DNA from: Erigeron canadensis
Taxonomy: Eukaryota > Streptophyta > Magnoliopsida > Asterales > Asteraceae
Assembly: GCF_010389155.1 (NCBI RefSeq)
Contig: NC_057762.1
Location: 3,335,513 to 3,399,512 of the forward strand
Direction: 5' to 3'
DNA: 64,000 nucleotides
Shown: positions 1 to 10,990 of the stretch, piece by piece
Numbering within the stretch: position 1 is the stretch's first letter
Layout of the letters: every line of letters starts with the position of its first letter
The notes under the pieces: model-generated
What the model saw: the letters and a program-made list of their open reading frames with translations, nothing else
What the model was told of the DNA's origin: nothing
Databases searched by the model: none
Translations under genes and position numbers: made by a program

Positions 1-296
1 TGAACCGAATAATATGGCGAAGCAAATCGGGAATATGAAGAGGATACGTCACTATCACCGTCATTACGGTGAATGTATTCACCGGGCTCATAGTCAGGTG
101 ACGCTCCGCGTTCGGGGTCTTGAGTTGCGTATTCCTCTCCCGGATCAGTCACGTAACCGTCAGGTCGCCTACCCACCTGGCCAAATTCTGGTTGAAAGCG
201 CTGCACTTCACCAAGTTGGCTCGTTATTGACATAGACCCATGAGTAAGATTGTTAATGGTTAGGTTCATCCATTTAACCTTCGACTGCTGATACAT
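1..296 (-). pseudogene. Left-edge coding relic, C-terminal side cut by window edge
   Basis: An open frame on the minus strand runs from an ATG at 296 (a second in-frame ATG at 233) off the left edge. The visible ~98 residues are hydrophilic, with a Pro/Gly/Glu/Asp-rich stretch (GYVTDPGEEYATQDPE) and a Ser/Tyr-rich tail. I do not recognise the family. Its composition is unlike the AT-rich surroundings, which supports it having been coding. A second coding relic lies on the same strand at 548-880 and would precede it, so the two may be exons or broken parts of one transposon-borne ORF. Function unknown. Confidence 0.35.
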
Positions 297-423
297 CAAA
301 TACCTATAATGTGACAACTTTTGATATCAAAAACATATAAAACAACATTATAAACTAATAGAACAAGTTACTTTATTCAAAACTGAAATGATTACATGAA
401 ATGATTACATAAAACTATTTTTT

Positions 424-880
424 AAGGGATATAAGCCATAATCATCAATATGAACAAAACGCGCATCACTAGAATCCCATTCTTATTCAGGAGTTCCTTT
501 AAAACCAACATTGCGAATATCACTTAAAGCGACAAATGCGTGCTGCCTCATGCTCTTATTGTGGACCCGATAACAGTAAGATGGTCAATGGTAAGTTGCA
601 ACCGTTCGACTTTCTCTTTCAAATATGTTACGTACCTTCTGTCTATTTTTTTCGGATTGATCACTGTGTTACGTTCTGCAAGTTCGACCTCGAAGGTTGA
701 CTTTCTTTGTTTCAAACCATCAATTATGCCTTCCATGTCCTTTTGAACCTTGAAATCAGCAGCCATGTGTGACTCAATGGAGTTCCACGCTCCACCCCTA
801 GTGATATTTGGGTATGCACCACTACCAGAAGATGATTGACCTGCCATTGCTTTTGTTATTGATTGAAAAATAAGAAACAT
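424..880 (-). pseudogene. Degenerate ORF with coiled-coil-like segment, unknown family
   Basis: A minus-strand frame from about 880 to 548 encodes ~110 residues; a likelier start is the ATG at 847 (MAGQSSSGSG). The middle is charged and heptad-like (KQRKSTFEVELAER, RRYVTYLKEKVERLQL), consistent with a short coiled coil. After the stop at 548 similar-looking coding sequence continues in another frame (HAFVALSDIRNVGFKG) to about 424, so a small indel probably broke the gene. No catalytic motif is visible. It may belong with the 1-296 relic. Most likely part of an unidentified transposon or a dead gene. Confidence 0.35.
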
Positions 881-964
881 ATAAATGTTTTGCTAGTGTG
901 CGTGAACATCTCAGAATATATGCATGTATATATATAAAACAAAGCATGTTCATCTGCGAAAAAT

Positions 965-1195
965 TTTTTTGTCCGGACTCCGAACCCGGTTTTTCAAATA
1001 CCGGGTTCGAGTGTGTTGTCAAATCAAGGTCTCGTCCTCCTGCACATCGACTGTTCATCTGCGAAAAGCTGTTCCAAACCTGAAACCAGTAATTGAAATA
1101 CCGGTTTCGATCGTCCTTTTTTGAAGCCGGTTTTTGAAATACCGGTTTCAAGCAAGAAAATTTGAAACCGGTATTTCAAAAGCCGGTTTACCCGG
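965..1195. repeat. Cluster of alternating AAACCGG/CCGGTTT palindromic motifs
   Basis: Within 230 bp the motif TTGAAATACCGGTTTC and its reverse complement recur at least five times in alternating orientation, with variants such as AACCCGG and CCGGGTT. Neighbouring copies can pair, so the stretch can fold into several hairpins. It is downstream (minus sense) of the 424-880 relic. This could be the sub-terminal repeat region of a DNA transposon, but no terminal inverted repeat pair was found. Confidence 0.6.
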
Positions 1196-2099
1196 TTGTA
1201 TAACTTTTTTTTGCGAAAATTTGTTTAACAAAACACCCTCCCCAAATAACTGTTTCAAAAAAAATTTCTACTAAATACTGCCCACTAATAAAATTTCATC
1301 AATATAGCAAGGCTAGCTTCGGTGTTTTATGTCTTTCTATGAACAAAAAGAGTAGTCACATTAAATGTAATTGGTATTCATGGGCATTGGGATTACATAT
1401 TTGTAGTGGCAGTCAAATTTTGTCACAAGATACTGAGATAGTGCTCATATTGAAAAAATATATGATCGAACTTGTCATTAGTGAGCACCGTTACACTTCA
1501 TTATACTATTCAAGATATTTCGTTTACCAAACAAAAAAACTTGATTGAGCTCACTTGATAAAAGAAGCTAAATTGATTATTTAGGTTGAGGTACCAATGA
1601 TATCGATGCACTCATGCACAAGCTTTATTAAAGAGGCTCTTGATCGAACAGTGAGAGACATATTTGAGGGACCAAATTCACGCAAACCATTTGGAAGTAA
1701 ATGTCATTTTCGGACGAGAATTTCGTATACAACATCATTAACAGAACATGAGACGATCACAGAACAAAACACGATTTACAACAGAGGGTTAATTACTTGA
1801 ATACTAAATCCAAATCAATATGAATTTCATTTAAGGTTCATTCTATCTCTCAATCAAAAAAGTACATAACTTTATCCTTTTTTATTTATTAGTTTGCGTA
1901 TAAATGTTTAAAGTTTCGGTTGTCACTCAAATCAAGAGTTTTAATTGTTATCAAATAATATTAAAAAAATCCTAATTTTTTCTAATTATCATAGGACATG
2001 TGATTGAAAATAAACATATACGTGTTATGGGCCTGCATCATGATCAAACACATATACCTGAATTTCAAGTACAGAGAATTAATAAACTATTAACTCATT
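1196..2099. other. AT-rich intergenic stretch, no gene seen
   Basis: Short open frames here have no conserved motif, and codon use follows the local AT-rich background. No tRNA, no convincing transposon terminus and no long exon was found. Confidence 0.6.
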
Positions 2100-2196
2100 A
2101 ATAGGTTCAAAAGCATTGAAAGAGATGTAAAGGTTTAGTTATCTTGACAGTCAAGATAATAGGTTCAAAAGCATTAAAAGAGATGTAAAGGTTTTA
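2100..2196. repeat. 38-bp direct duplication around a 19-bp palindrome at the retroelement junction
   Basis: Two near-identical copies of a segment starting AATAGGTTCAAAAGCATT lie at 2100-2137 and 2158-2196, period 58 bp. Between them sits a perfect palindrome with 9-bp arms, TATCTTGACAGTCAAGATA (2139-2157). The second copy runs directly into the truncated gag frame. It looks like a scar of DNA repair at the retroelement 5' truncation point. Confidence 0.65.
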
Positions 2197-2670
2197 GCTG
2201 ACGGATGCGATCATTGTGGAGAATTGCACTACACGGAAGATTGCCTAGATAAGTCGGCCCAAGAAGTTAGCTATGTTCAGAATCAGCAAGGGAATTTCAA
2301 CCAGAACACCGGTTATAAAAACCGGCAATCAGGTACTTCTTATCCTTCATCTTCATTTAATAATGCTAACAATTCTGGTTTTAGTGGAAATAGGTTCAAC
2401 AGTCAGCAGAATGCTAATGCTGAGTTGCGAGAAATCATGAAGGACTTAGTCGGTGCTCAGAAAGCAACCAATGAGAGAATAGAAGAACAAAACAAGAAGA
2501 TGGCTTCTCAATGGGATGCTATGACTACTCGATTGGATGAGATTGCTAATAAATTAGAGCAAAGTACAAAGAGCACACAGGCAACCTTCCAGGATATTCA
2601 AGCTAAGCTTGAAAGGCTAGGAAATCCTAATAGGCAGCCCGGTACTTTACCGAGCAACACCGAAGCCTAA
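2190..2670 (+). pseudogene. Gag fragment with CCHC zinc knuckle
   Basis: The open frame begins inside gag with a CX2CX4HX4C zinc knuckle (CDHCGELHYTEDC, from about 2206), which binds retroelement RNA during packaging. Asn/Gln/Ser-rich spacer follows, then a predicted coiled coil (about 2420-2620, rich in Glu, Lys, Gln). The N-terminal capsid part is absent. The frame ends at a stop at 2668-2670 while gag-like sequence continues downstream in another frame. Confidence 0.8.
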
Positions 2671-2689
2671 TCCAAAGCCTCAGCAGAGT

Positions 2690-3630
2690 AACCAGGGGTC
2701 CGGATCAAAGTATACTCCGCCTAATGCTCGGAATGAGCAAGTCAATGCAATCACAACAAGAGCAAGTAATACTTATGATTCTGCAAATCCCTTACCTAAT
2801 GTTGTTACTCCTCTTGTGCAGGTTGAAGCTGAAGAAGCTGTTGATGATGAGATAGAGATGGAGCCGAACCCAGCCGTGAAGACACTGACCGTTCCATCTA
2901 CCACTGTTGAGAAACCCACAGTTGAGACCCCTTCTTTGAAACCTTACCAACCAAAGGTGCCATTTCCTCAACGGTTGAAGAAGGCAAAAATCAAGGAAAA
3001 CTTTAAGAAATTTGTTGATTTGATTCAAACTGTTAATATTATTGTTCCTCTAGTTGATCTTCTTGCAGGTATGCCTAATTATTCGAAGTTTCTCAAAGAT
3101 CTCATAGCGGATAGAAAGAAGGGAAGACGGCAGTCATGAGTGCCGAGTATTCCGCCATAATCAAGAATGAGATTCCCCCTAAGTTGGAAGATCCAAGGAG
3201 TTTTCTTATTTCTTGTTCTTTTGGAATTAAATTGTATAAGGCATTGGCCGATCTTGGTGCCCGCATTAATTTAATGCCTTATTCGGTCTATAAGAAATTG
3301 TCTTTAGGTGAATTGACCCCGACCCGCATGAGCATTAGGCTAGCGGATAGATCATTCCAATATCCCATGGGGATAGCGGAAAATTTGCAGATTAAGGTGG
3401 GTCATATGATTTTCTTGGTTGATTTTGTTATACTAGAAATGGAGGCGGACGTCAATGTGCCTCTAATCCTAGGTCGACCATTCCTTATGACTGCGGATGC
3501 TATCATCCGGGTTAAGGCCAAGGAAATTTCTTTAGGTGTCGGTGATGACCGAGTTGTATTTAATGTTATTGAAGAGGAGGATGCCTTGGAAAAGGAGCTT
3601 ATGAAATACTTGGATATGGAAGATGGGTAA
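2690..3630 (+). pseudogene. Gag C-terminus and aspartic protease region
   Basis: Sequence in two frames: an acidic, proline-rich linker up to about 3139, then a frame from 3136 to 3630 holding the retropepsin-like protease. The active-site region reads KALADLGARINLMPYSVY, equivalent to the D-L/S-G-A loop of Athila proteases, and the second conserved hydrophobic-Gly segment reads VPLILGRPFL. The change of frame at 3136-3139 and the stop at 3628-3630 interrupt the polyprotein. Confidence 0.8.
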
Positions 3631-3663
3631 GCGTTGTTAGCGTGTAGTGAAGAAGAATAGGAA

Positions 3664-5110
3664 ATGGTTGATGAAATGATGCAAGAGATCATGGCATTAA
3701 GCGTTGATGAAACTCCACCGGATGATGAAACTTTTGAAGAGATCAAGGTTGATAGAAGCAAACGGGTGCTTACTTCGGTTGAGAGCCCTCCCACCCATTT
3801 GGAGCTCAAACCGCTTCCGGATCATTTGGAGTATGCATACTTAGAAGGTACATCTTTCCTCCCTGTTTTCATTTCATCTTCTTTGATGGAGGATGAAAAA
3901 TCTAGGCTTAAGACTGTTTTGAGGGCCTTTCATGGAAAATTTCCGATATTCCGGGTATAAGTCTAGAATTTTGTAAGCACACAATAAATTTTGTTTATAA
4001 TGTTAAACCTATTGTGCAAAGACAACGAAGATTAAACCCGAACATGAAAGATGTTGTGAAAAAGGAAGTTATTAAGTTGTTGGATGCGGGGATCATATTC
4101 CCCATCTCGGATAGTTCATGGGTGAGTCCGGTACATTGTGTACCGAAAAAGGGTGGGATGACTCTTGTTCTAAATGATAAAAATGAATTAATTCCTACTA
4201 GAACTGTCACGGGTTGGAGGGTATGTATTGATTATCGGAAGCTAAATGATGCAATCCGCAAGGACCATTTTCCATTGCCCTTTATCGATCAAATGCTTGA
4301 ACGGCTCGCCGAAAATGAGTATTTTTGTTTTTGGATGGGTTTTCTGGGTACTTTCAAATACCCATTGACCCGAAAGACCAAGAGAAGACCACCTTTACTT
4401 GCCCCTTTGGCACTTATGCCTATAGGAGGATTCCATTCGGTCTTTGTAATGCCCCGGGGACTTTCCAACGTTGTATGATTGCTATTTTTCAGGATATGAT
4501 TGAAACATCCATGGAAGTTTTTATGGATGATTTTTCTGTGTTTGGAAGTTCTTTTGAAAATTGTCTAGTGAGTCTTGATAAGATGTTGGAAAGGTGTGAA
4601 AGGGCACACTTGGTTTTAAACTGGGAAAAGTGTCACTTTATGGTTAAAGAAGGTATTGTTTTGGGACACAAAGTTTCTAAGGAAGGGTTAGAGTTTGAGA
4701 ATGCTAAAATTGATGTAATAAGTAAATTGCCTCCACCCACACATGTGAAATCAATTAGAAGCTTTTTGGGTCATGTGGGTTTTTACCGTAGGTTCATAAA
4801 GGAAAAAATTACCCAGCCTATGACCAAGTTGTTAGAAAAGGATGTCCCATTTGTGTTTGATATAGAGTGTCTTGATGCGTTCAACTTGTTGAAAGAAAAT
4901 TTGATCAATGCACCTATTATGACTCTACCTAATTGGTCATTACCATTCGAGTTGATGTGTGATGCTAGCGACTTTGCTTTAAGGGCCGTTTTAGGCCAAA
5001 GGGAGGATAAACATTTTCGCCCTATTTCCTATGCTAGCAAGACCTTGAATCCAGCCCAACAGAACTATACTGTGACTGAAAGCGCTATTGGCTGTTGTGT
5101 ATGCTTTTGA
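3664..5110 (+). pseudogene. Reverse transcriptase, with start of RNase H
   Basis: Spread over three frames. 3664-3960 is the linker before RT (HLELKPLPDHLEYAYL), which stops at 3958-3960. 4014-4320 holds the fingers (WVSPVHCVPKKGG, VCIDYRKLNDAIRKDHFPLPF). A frameshift near 4325 leads to the palm (DGFSGYFQIPIDP, FGLCNAPGTFQRCM) and the catalytic FMDDF box at about 4522-4536. The thumb and the first RNase H aspartate segment (CDASDFALRAVLGQR) follow. A further frameshift at about 5088 enters the rest of RNase H. Synthesis of retroelement cDNA is the family role; this copy cannot make an intact enzyme. Confidence 0.88.
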
Positions 5111-5285
5111 TAAATTTCGACCCTACTTGGTCCTTAACAATACCATTGTTTATACTGATCACTCTGCCCTAAGGTACTTGTTCTCCAAACAAGATGCCAA
5201 GCCACGTCTTATCCGTTGGGTCTTGCTTTTGCAAGAATTCGATATTGATAAAAGACAGAAAGGGGGCCAAAAATGTGGCAGCTGA
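5088..5285 (+). pseudogene. RNase H domain remnant
   Basis: This continues the RNase H begun upstream in a shifted frame: [30 protein letters not shown], with the TDHSALRYL block typical of gypsy RNase H. It runs into another frameshift at about 5270, after which integrase begins in the frame opening at 5194. Confidence 0.8.
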
Positions 5286-6405
5286 CCATCTAAGTAGGCT
5301 CGAAAACCCTCACCGTGAGGAGTTACAAGAGCATGAGATTAATGATGATTTTCCTGATGAGTTTTTGATGAAGCTTGAAACAGGACCTTGGTATGCAGAT
5401 ATTGCTAACTATCTTGGTGGAGGTGTGATTCCCGAAGATATGTCAAAGCAAGAAAAGAAGAAGCTTTTTACCGAGGCTAAGCATTATTTTTGGGAAAATC
5501 CATTTTTGTTTAAAATTTGTGCAAATGGAATGATAAGGAGGTGTGTGTCGGAAGACGAATCCCGACAAATTCTTGATGCTTGTCACCACGGGCCATCCGG
5601 TGGACATTATGGACTGTCTGTCACCGGTAAGAAAGTGTATGATGCTGGTTTGTATTGGCCAACTGTTTTCAAGGAAGCTCAAACTTTGGTAGAAGTTTGT
5701 GATGTGTGTCAAAGACAAGTTAACATTTCCAAACGTGATGAGATGCCTCAGAACTTTATTCAGGTATGTGAAGTTTTTGATGTTTGGGGCATAGACTTTA
5801 TGGGACCTTTTCCCCCGTCACATAGGAACTTGTATATCCTTGTTGCTGTTGATTATGTTTCAAAGTGGGCCGAGGCTAAAGCCTTGCCAACGAATGATGC
5901 ACGTGTTGTCATTCACTTCTTAAAACAGATTTTCTGTAGGTTTGGAATGCCCAAGGCCTTAATCAGTGACCGCGGAAGTCATTTCGCGAATCACCAACTC
6001 GCTAAGGTGCTAAAGAGGTACGGTGTCAATCACCGCTTTTCGACCTCATACCACCCGCAAACGAGTGGCCAAGTTAAAAATACCAATCGGGCATTGAAAA
6101 GAATTCTTGAGAAAACCATAGGAGATAACCCGAAGTCTTGGTCCACCAAGCTTAATGATGCTCTATGGGCATTTAGGACCGCCTACAAGACACCGATTGG
6201 GACTACCCGATTTCGGTTGCTTTATGGCAAGACTTGTCATCTTCCTATAGAAATTGAGCATAAGGCCTATTGGGCACTCAAGAATTGTAATATGGATATG
6301 GTTGAAGCCGGTGATTTAAGATCTATGCAACTGAATGAATTAGATGAACTTAGGTTGTGTGCCTGTGAATATTCTTTGCTTTATAAGGAACGAACTAAAG
6401 TGTGA
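5270..6405 (+). pseudogene. Integrase with mutated catalytic glutamate
   Basis: The HHCC zinc-binding domain is visible ([11 protein letters not shown] ... CDVCQRQ, about 5580-5715). The catalytic core has its first Asp in [12 protein letters not shown] (about 5785) and its second in LISDRGSHF (about 5965). The expected glutamate after HPQTSGQV is Lys (codon AAA at about 6077-6079), so the D,D-35-E triad is broken, consistent with a G-to-A change. The frame ends at 6403-6405, and C-terminal integrase sequence (TSRWTIPFVIKHVYPSGYVEL) continues at 6493-6678 after further lesions. Confidence 0.88.
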
Positions 6406-6678
6406 CATGATCGTAGGCTTAGGAAGAAGGATTTTAAAGCCAGTGATAGAGTCTTGTTGTTCCTTTCCAAGTAGAAGTTTAAGCAACCCAAGTTGACATC
6501 TAGGTGGACCATCCCCTTTGTGATCAAACATGTTTATCCGTCTGGTTATGTTGAATTGTTTAAAACGGATGGAACTTCTTTTATTGTTAATGGTCACAGA
6601 TTGAAGCTTTATCATGAAGAGGAGGAAAATGTGGGAGCCGTCGTTGACGAGATTCCATTTTTCGAAATGAAGCAATGA

Positions 6679-7440
6679 GAAAGGACTTCGATTCTAGCTA
6701 AAGACTCGTGAATAAATTAAGCGCTTCGCGGGAGGCAACCCGTGTTTTAGTGTTTTTATGTTTTCGCTTAATTTTGTCAATTTTCATGTTTTTAAGGTGT
6801 GGGGGGGGGGGGGGTGAAAATGCCTCGCAGTCTATAAACTACGACGCGGTTTCTGTACATGGTCAAAATGCAACGCAGTTTCACTATACTGCGAAGCATA
6901 AAAATCCTCGACAAATAATACGACTGCGCCGCAGTTAGGAAGATGTGACACAGTCCGCGTGTGTTTCAGAAAGTTCAAAAATTCAAAAAAATATAAAACG
7001 GCGACGCAGTGTGCGGACTACGGTTTTCTTCAGATTATCGCTTAAGTACCTGTTAATTCCTGAAACACTAACAAATACCATAAATGTACCAAATATACAC
7101 GAAAACGACTCGTAAAGCTTACTTAAACAACTAACTAAACCGTGGGAAATGGGTATAAGTATGTTTATATTAACTCTTAATTATCTTTCATAATAATATC
7201 ACATTATGAGTACAACTGGTTTCAAAATATTCTATAATAGAGAAATTATTATAGCATGTGTCTTGTAGAATAACTATGGCAAACATTTATATCAATATGT
7301 TTCGGCTAATAATGACAGTGACAAACCTATGATTATTGTACTACAACTTGCAAAATATAACACTTAAAACCGTATATCTTCAAAATTATAAGCTTTTATG
7401 ACTTAAATGTTTGAAGATCTAATATTGATAATATCGTAAA
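6679..7440 (+). mobile_element. Retrotransposon 3' untranslated region, polypurine tract and probable 3' LTR remnant
   Basis: After the pol tail comes GCGCTTCGCGGGAGGCAACC, a motif I associate with plant gypsy 3' regions, then a T-rich stretch and a poly-G polypurine tract (about 6799-6815). The following sequence, probably 3' LTR starting near 6822, contains several CGCAGT-type repeats up to about 7040 and then becomes AT-rich. No 5' partner LTR is in the window, so the LTR end cannot be set. Confidence 0.55.
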
Positions 7441-7443
7441 CTT

Positions 7444-7478
7444 CGTGTCCAGTATTGGACACGGGTCTAAAATCTAGT
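7444..7478 (+). mobile_element. Helitron-like 3' end
   Basis: A hairpin with 7-bp arms, CGTGTCC/GGACACG (7444-7463), is followed 10 nt later by CTAG and a T (7474-7478). This matches the Helitron 3' signature of a hairpin, then CTRR, inserted before T. The 5' end was not located. A decayed relative of the same end (GGGTCTAAAATCTAGTAT) occurs near 56280-56300. Confidence 0.55.
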
Positions 7479-8195
7479 ATCTATCTATAAGCTTTTAGAT
7501 AAAAAGTCGAATTTTGCTATGTGTAAGATTCTGATTATTTTAATATATCGACTATGATTATTTTGAATCTGTTTTGAAACTAGCTCATTAATGGTGTAGT
7601 TTTTTAGCCATTGTTATTCTATCAGGGGAAAATGCTATATATTGAGATGGTGTTGAATGTTTTAGTATGATTATATAGCATGGTGGAACAATGCATCATT
7701 TTAGTTTGTGTATGAACTTCGGATCTTATGAAAAGAATGCTATCAATTTTAAATAATACCTTTAGATAAAACCCTTTGATCAACGATATGTTTATTTAAC
7801 ACAACAGGAGATGGCTTTGCAAAGTTTTTGGCTCAACTTCTTTTTTGATCAAGAATTTGTTTCCTTATCTTTCTTGCATTAGCCTATAAAATCATTTAAT
7901 TGACGTTTGGAGTGTCCTTGGTTGGGTTCCTTTTTTTATCCAGATTAATTTTCATGTAGGATTCTGTATGTAAAGATGTTTATTCGATTCTTATTGTTAA
8001 TTTTTTTGGGGTTTATATTTTAAAACTGGATTAAATACATAGAAACACAATAAAAGAAATTACCAGTTCTTTCCATGTTTTTTTTATATTTGCAGGGCAC
8101 TACCATACATGGCTCGGTCAATGTGAATGAGCGGAAAATTTTATGAGTATTTTGACCAATGGAGTGGCTATTGAGCAAGCAAATTTTCAAGTTAA

Positions 8196-8294
8196 TTTCG
8201 GTATCAAGTTAATATATTTGAATTTCAATTTTTTTTTATCTTTGATTAGTATATTTTAAGACTACCCGTCCATTGGACGGACCTGAACAGTAGA
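8196..8294 (+). mobile_element. Decayed Helitron-like 3' end (same family as 58,200)
   Basis: Hairpin CCGTCCATTGGACGG (8266-8280) with the terminal CTRR apparently lost (CAGTAG). The 30 bp before it (TTTGATTAGTATATTTTAAG) match the sequence before the hairpin at about 58230-58263, so both belong to one family. Confidence 0.45.
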
Positions 8295-8440
8295 TCGATA
8301 TATCTATATCTATATACACATTATAAAAGAGTATTACACAATATAAAAGAGTAATTATCCTAACTTTCTAAAGCCTAGGATTTATCCTACGTGACATCTC
8401 CATATTTGTTTACACAATATTTGTTTTATTTTATGTAAAA

Positions 8441-8672
8441 TACTCCTCCGTCCCATCAAAAGTGTCCACTTATGAATTTTCAAAGTCTTTGTCTCGCAAC
8501 TTGGATCTTAAATATTTTTACCTATTATGTATAATATTTAATGAAAGTTATATGAGTTGATAGAGGTTTCGATATGTTTTCATTGAGTATAACTTTCATC
8601 AAATATTATATAATGTAATAAAATAGACTTGACAAAATAAAATTGGACACTTTTAATGGGACGGAGGGAATA
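8441..8672. mobile_element. Stowaway-like (Tc1/mariner) MITE
   Basis: A 232-bp element with terminal inverted repeats: the left end reads TACTCCTCCGTCCCATCAAA and the right end is its complement (AATGGGACGGAGGGAATA). The CTCCCTCCGTCCC start and flanking TA dinucleotides are the hallmark of Stowaway MITEs. It has no coding capacity and would depend on a mariner transposase elsewhere. Confidence 0.88.
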
Positions 8673-9317
8673 CTTATATTTAATAATGATAAAATAATAA
8701 TGAAAATATTATTAAAACACTAATTGCTGTATAAGAAAGAAATTAAAATCTTAGAATGTCATAATAACAAATCTTTTAAGGTAATTTAATGTGATAAAAT
8801 AAAATAGTTTATGACATAGATTTGGAAACTATATTAAAGTCTTACATTACAAGATTTCAAACCTATGTTATAAGGTACGTAATTTGTATACTATGTATTA
8901 AAATTTATTTATATTTGTCATCCTTCTCCTAATGTTATCATTTATTGTCCAATTTTAATGATTTGTTTTAAAAGTTTTTTTCTTGAGTTATGTTTCTGCG
9001 AAACAAGAAACATGAAAATTGGATAATCTAAATTGAACCACTTTTGTATATCTTTCGTGTATTATTGATGAATAATTTTTGTAGTTTCATTTATATGTTC
9101 AAATATTTAATTTCATTTATTTTTTCTAAATGTTTTTCATTGTGATCATGTTATGGTGATAGGTGATGATGATACTCCTCCTTTATTAATAACAAATCCG
9201 GATACTCTTTTTTTTAACTGAAAAATTAATATCTACATGTTTTAACATTTTGTTATCAATGCTTTTACTTTGTGGATATAAGAAATTTTCTTTGTGCAAC
9301 ATCACATATAAATTATC

Positions 9318-9370
<53 letters not shown>

Positions 9371-10440
9371 TCATTAAAAGTTTCATAGAAATTACAAGAA
9401 ATTAGAGAGGAGCCGCGATACTATCTGAGCTCCCACTTCTTTAGCAATAGTAAAACTATGAAAAATATGATTAGAAGCACGTGCCTCAATGTCTTGAGTC
9501 ACGGAGAACTTTCGGATCCTTTTCAGTAGGGATGTTGATCGGGGTTCGTATAACTTACTCGCATCATGCATCCGGATTTTGACAATTAAGTGATCAAGGT
9601 TGGAATGCATCAAAGCAAGGGGTCATTTGTGTTTTTATTGAAGAGAAGTTTCGCCATTTAGGTAATGATCGAGAATTTCGAATGAATTTATTTTACGCTC
9701 AACAATAATTAACAAAAACTCGTGTATAACGCGAGCGGGTGAAATACATAGTATATACATATATAATCTCGGAAGGCATAGATAGGATGAAATAACAAAA
9801 ATTCTCCTCATGTGAAACAACAGGGTCGATTGTATTTAACTAAAGAAATACTACATAGATGAAAAAGAAACAAAATTTAACGGCAGGGATAAAAAGCGGT
9901 TTTTTTTTTAAATACTATAGACAAAATTTGCACTTAATCCTAATTTTCCTTTTTTGTACTTTAGGTTCTTATACTTTAGTTTTCCTAACTATTTTCTTTT
10001 TGTAATATCAGGACAGAAGCAAAGATAAATTGGTTGACATTAAAGCAATGCTCTCTTTTAGAGGTGGGAGAACGAGGTGTTCAAAATCGGTTTATTGCGA
10101 GTGCAGAGGAAGGTCTCGATCCGAGTTTTCAACGTACAAAAATCTAATCAGATTTTGGCAATGCAGTAAAGCTTGCATATATGTTATCCGGATAAGCTAG
10201 TAAATACAATTGAAGTCTCGATATGAATGTAAGTTCCTTTTACTCGACAAGATTTGATAACCCCATATATAAGAACCTTGTTTAAATTATTGGCATACAT
10301 GTAATGCATATATGTAAAGTAGCACTTTTTGGATCAAGTTGTTTACACCTTTCCCTTTAAAACAGGGGTCAACGGTTTGATCCTCACCCCATACAAAGAC
10401 TGGAGGTTGTTTTCTATCATTTAGATAGAACTTGAATAGC
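8673..10440. other. Intergenic AT-rich DNA with (ATT)n microsatellite
   Basis: No gene seen. A (TTA/ATT)n run of about 55 bp lies at roughly 9318-9371. From 9380 to 9830 the base composition is more balanced and short minus-strand frames occur (e.g. 9392-9613), suggesting an old unclassified transposon remnant, but no domain could be named. Confidence 0.5.
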
Positions 10441-10990
10441 CTCTCTACCTAGGTAGAGGTAAGCTGTGGACATTTGCCACCTCCCCCAAATGTCGTCGAC
10501 TCGTTGAGGTATTCGGACCCAAAACCCGTCGAAGACGGCGTTAGGTGTTTACTTACTTTTTTGTGTAATGAATCTATTGCTTCGTCGAAATCTAGGACTC
10601 TGCTGGTGCTGCCCAGGGCCCCGATCCTCCTTAAATGCCTCATTGTTCTTTGAATGTGATCATAATTTCGGAGGACATAATCCGGGTTAAATAGCGGCGG
10701 GCTTCTTTGAGGGGATCCTACTGAGAACATCCCCTAGTCTCCCCCTGGTTGTGTCGACCGGTCGGGGTTCTGGTCTCCCTGACAATCGGCCTGTTGATCA
10801 TCATGACGCGGTGCTTCAGTTGTTGAATCTGGTCCAGGCGGGGTGTTTCCGGCAGGGGCATTTCCAATGGCTTGTGTGTTGTGTTCGGAGTTGGGAATGT
10901 CGGCCATTTCTCCTAAATATCGGTTCGTCGTAAAAAACAGGATTGAGAGTTTGAGGGATCTGAATGTCGGGTCCCACGGATGGCGTCAAA
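10441..10990 (-). pseudogene. Start of a Ty3/gypsy gag, truncated
   Basis: Directly after the LTR at 10991-11427 (reading on the minus strand) comes a primer-binding-site-like TTTGACGCCATCCGTGGGAC, then an ATG at 10907 opening a hydrophilic, Pro/Gln/Asp-rich frame (MADIPNSEHNTQ...) that stops at 10734. Gag-like coding continues in another frame at 10730-10449 (SPPLFNPDYVLRNYDHIQ, RRIGALGSTSRVLDF). The rest of the element is absent. The resemblance is to plant Tat/Retand-like elements, from memory. Confidence 0.6.

Larger units (their letters stand above)
2190..6838 (+). mobile_element. Athila-type Ty3/gypsy retrotransposon, 5'-truncated and inactive
   Basis: Gag zinc knuckle, aspartic protease, reverse transcriptase, RNase H and integrase occur in the gypsy order on the plus strand, followed by a G-rich polypurine tract at about 6799-6815 just before a presumed 3' LTR start. 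RT wording (VFMDDFSVFG, LPPPTHVKSIRSFLGHVGFY) is typical of the plant Athila/Tat branch as I remember it. There is no chromodomain. The 5' LTR and most of gag are missing, and no paired LTR was found. At least five frame changes or stops break the polyprotein, so the copy is dead. Parts are listed separately. Confidence 0.9.

Noticed and set aside
2190..6838. Athila-like element as a possible active or env-carrying endogenous retrovirus-like element
   Set aside because: Five or more frame lesions, a lost catalytic glutamate, a missing 5' half and no env-like ORF after integrase.
9392..9613. 73-codon minus-strand ORF that might be a reverse transcriptase tail
   Set aside because: No conserved RT or zf-RVT motif could be confirmed; left as an unclassified remnant.
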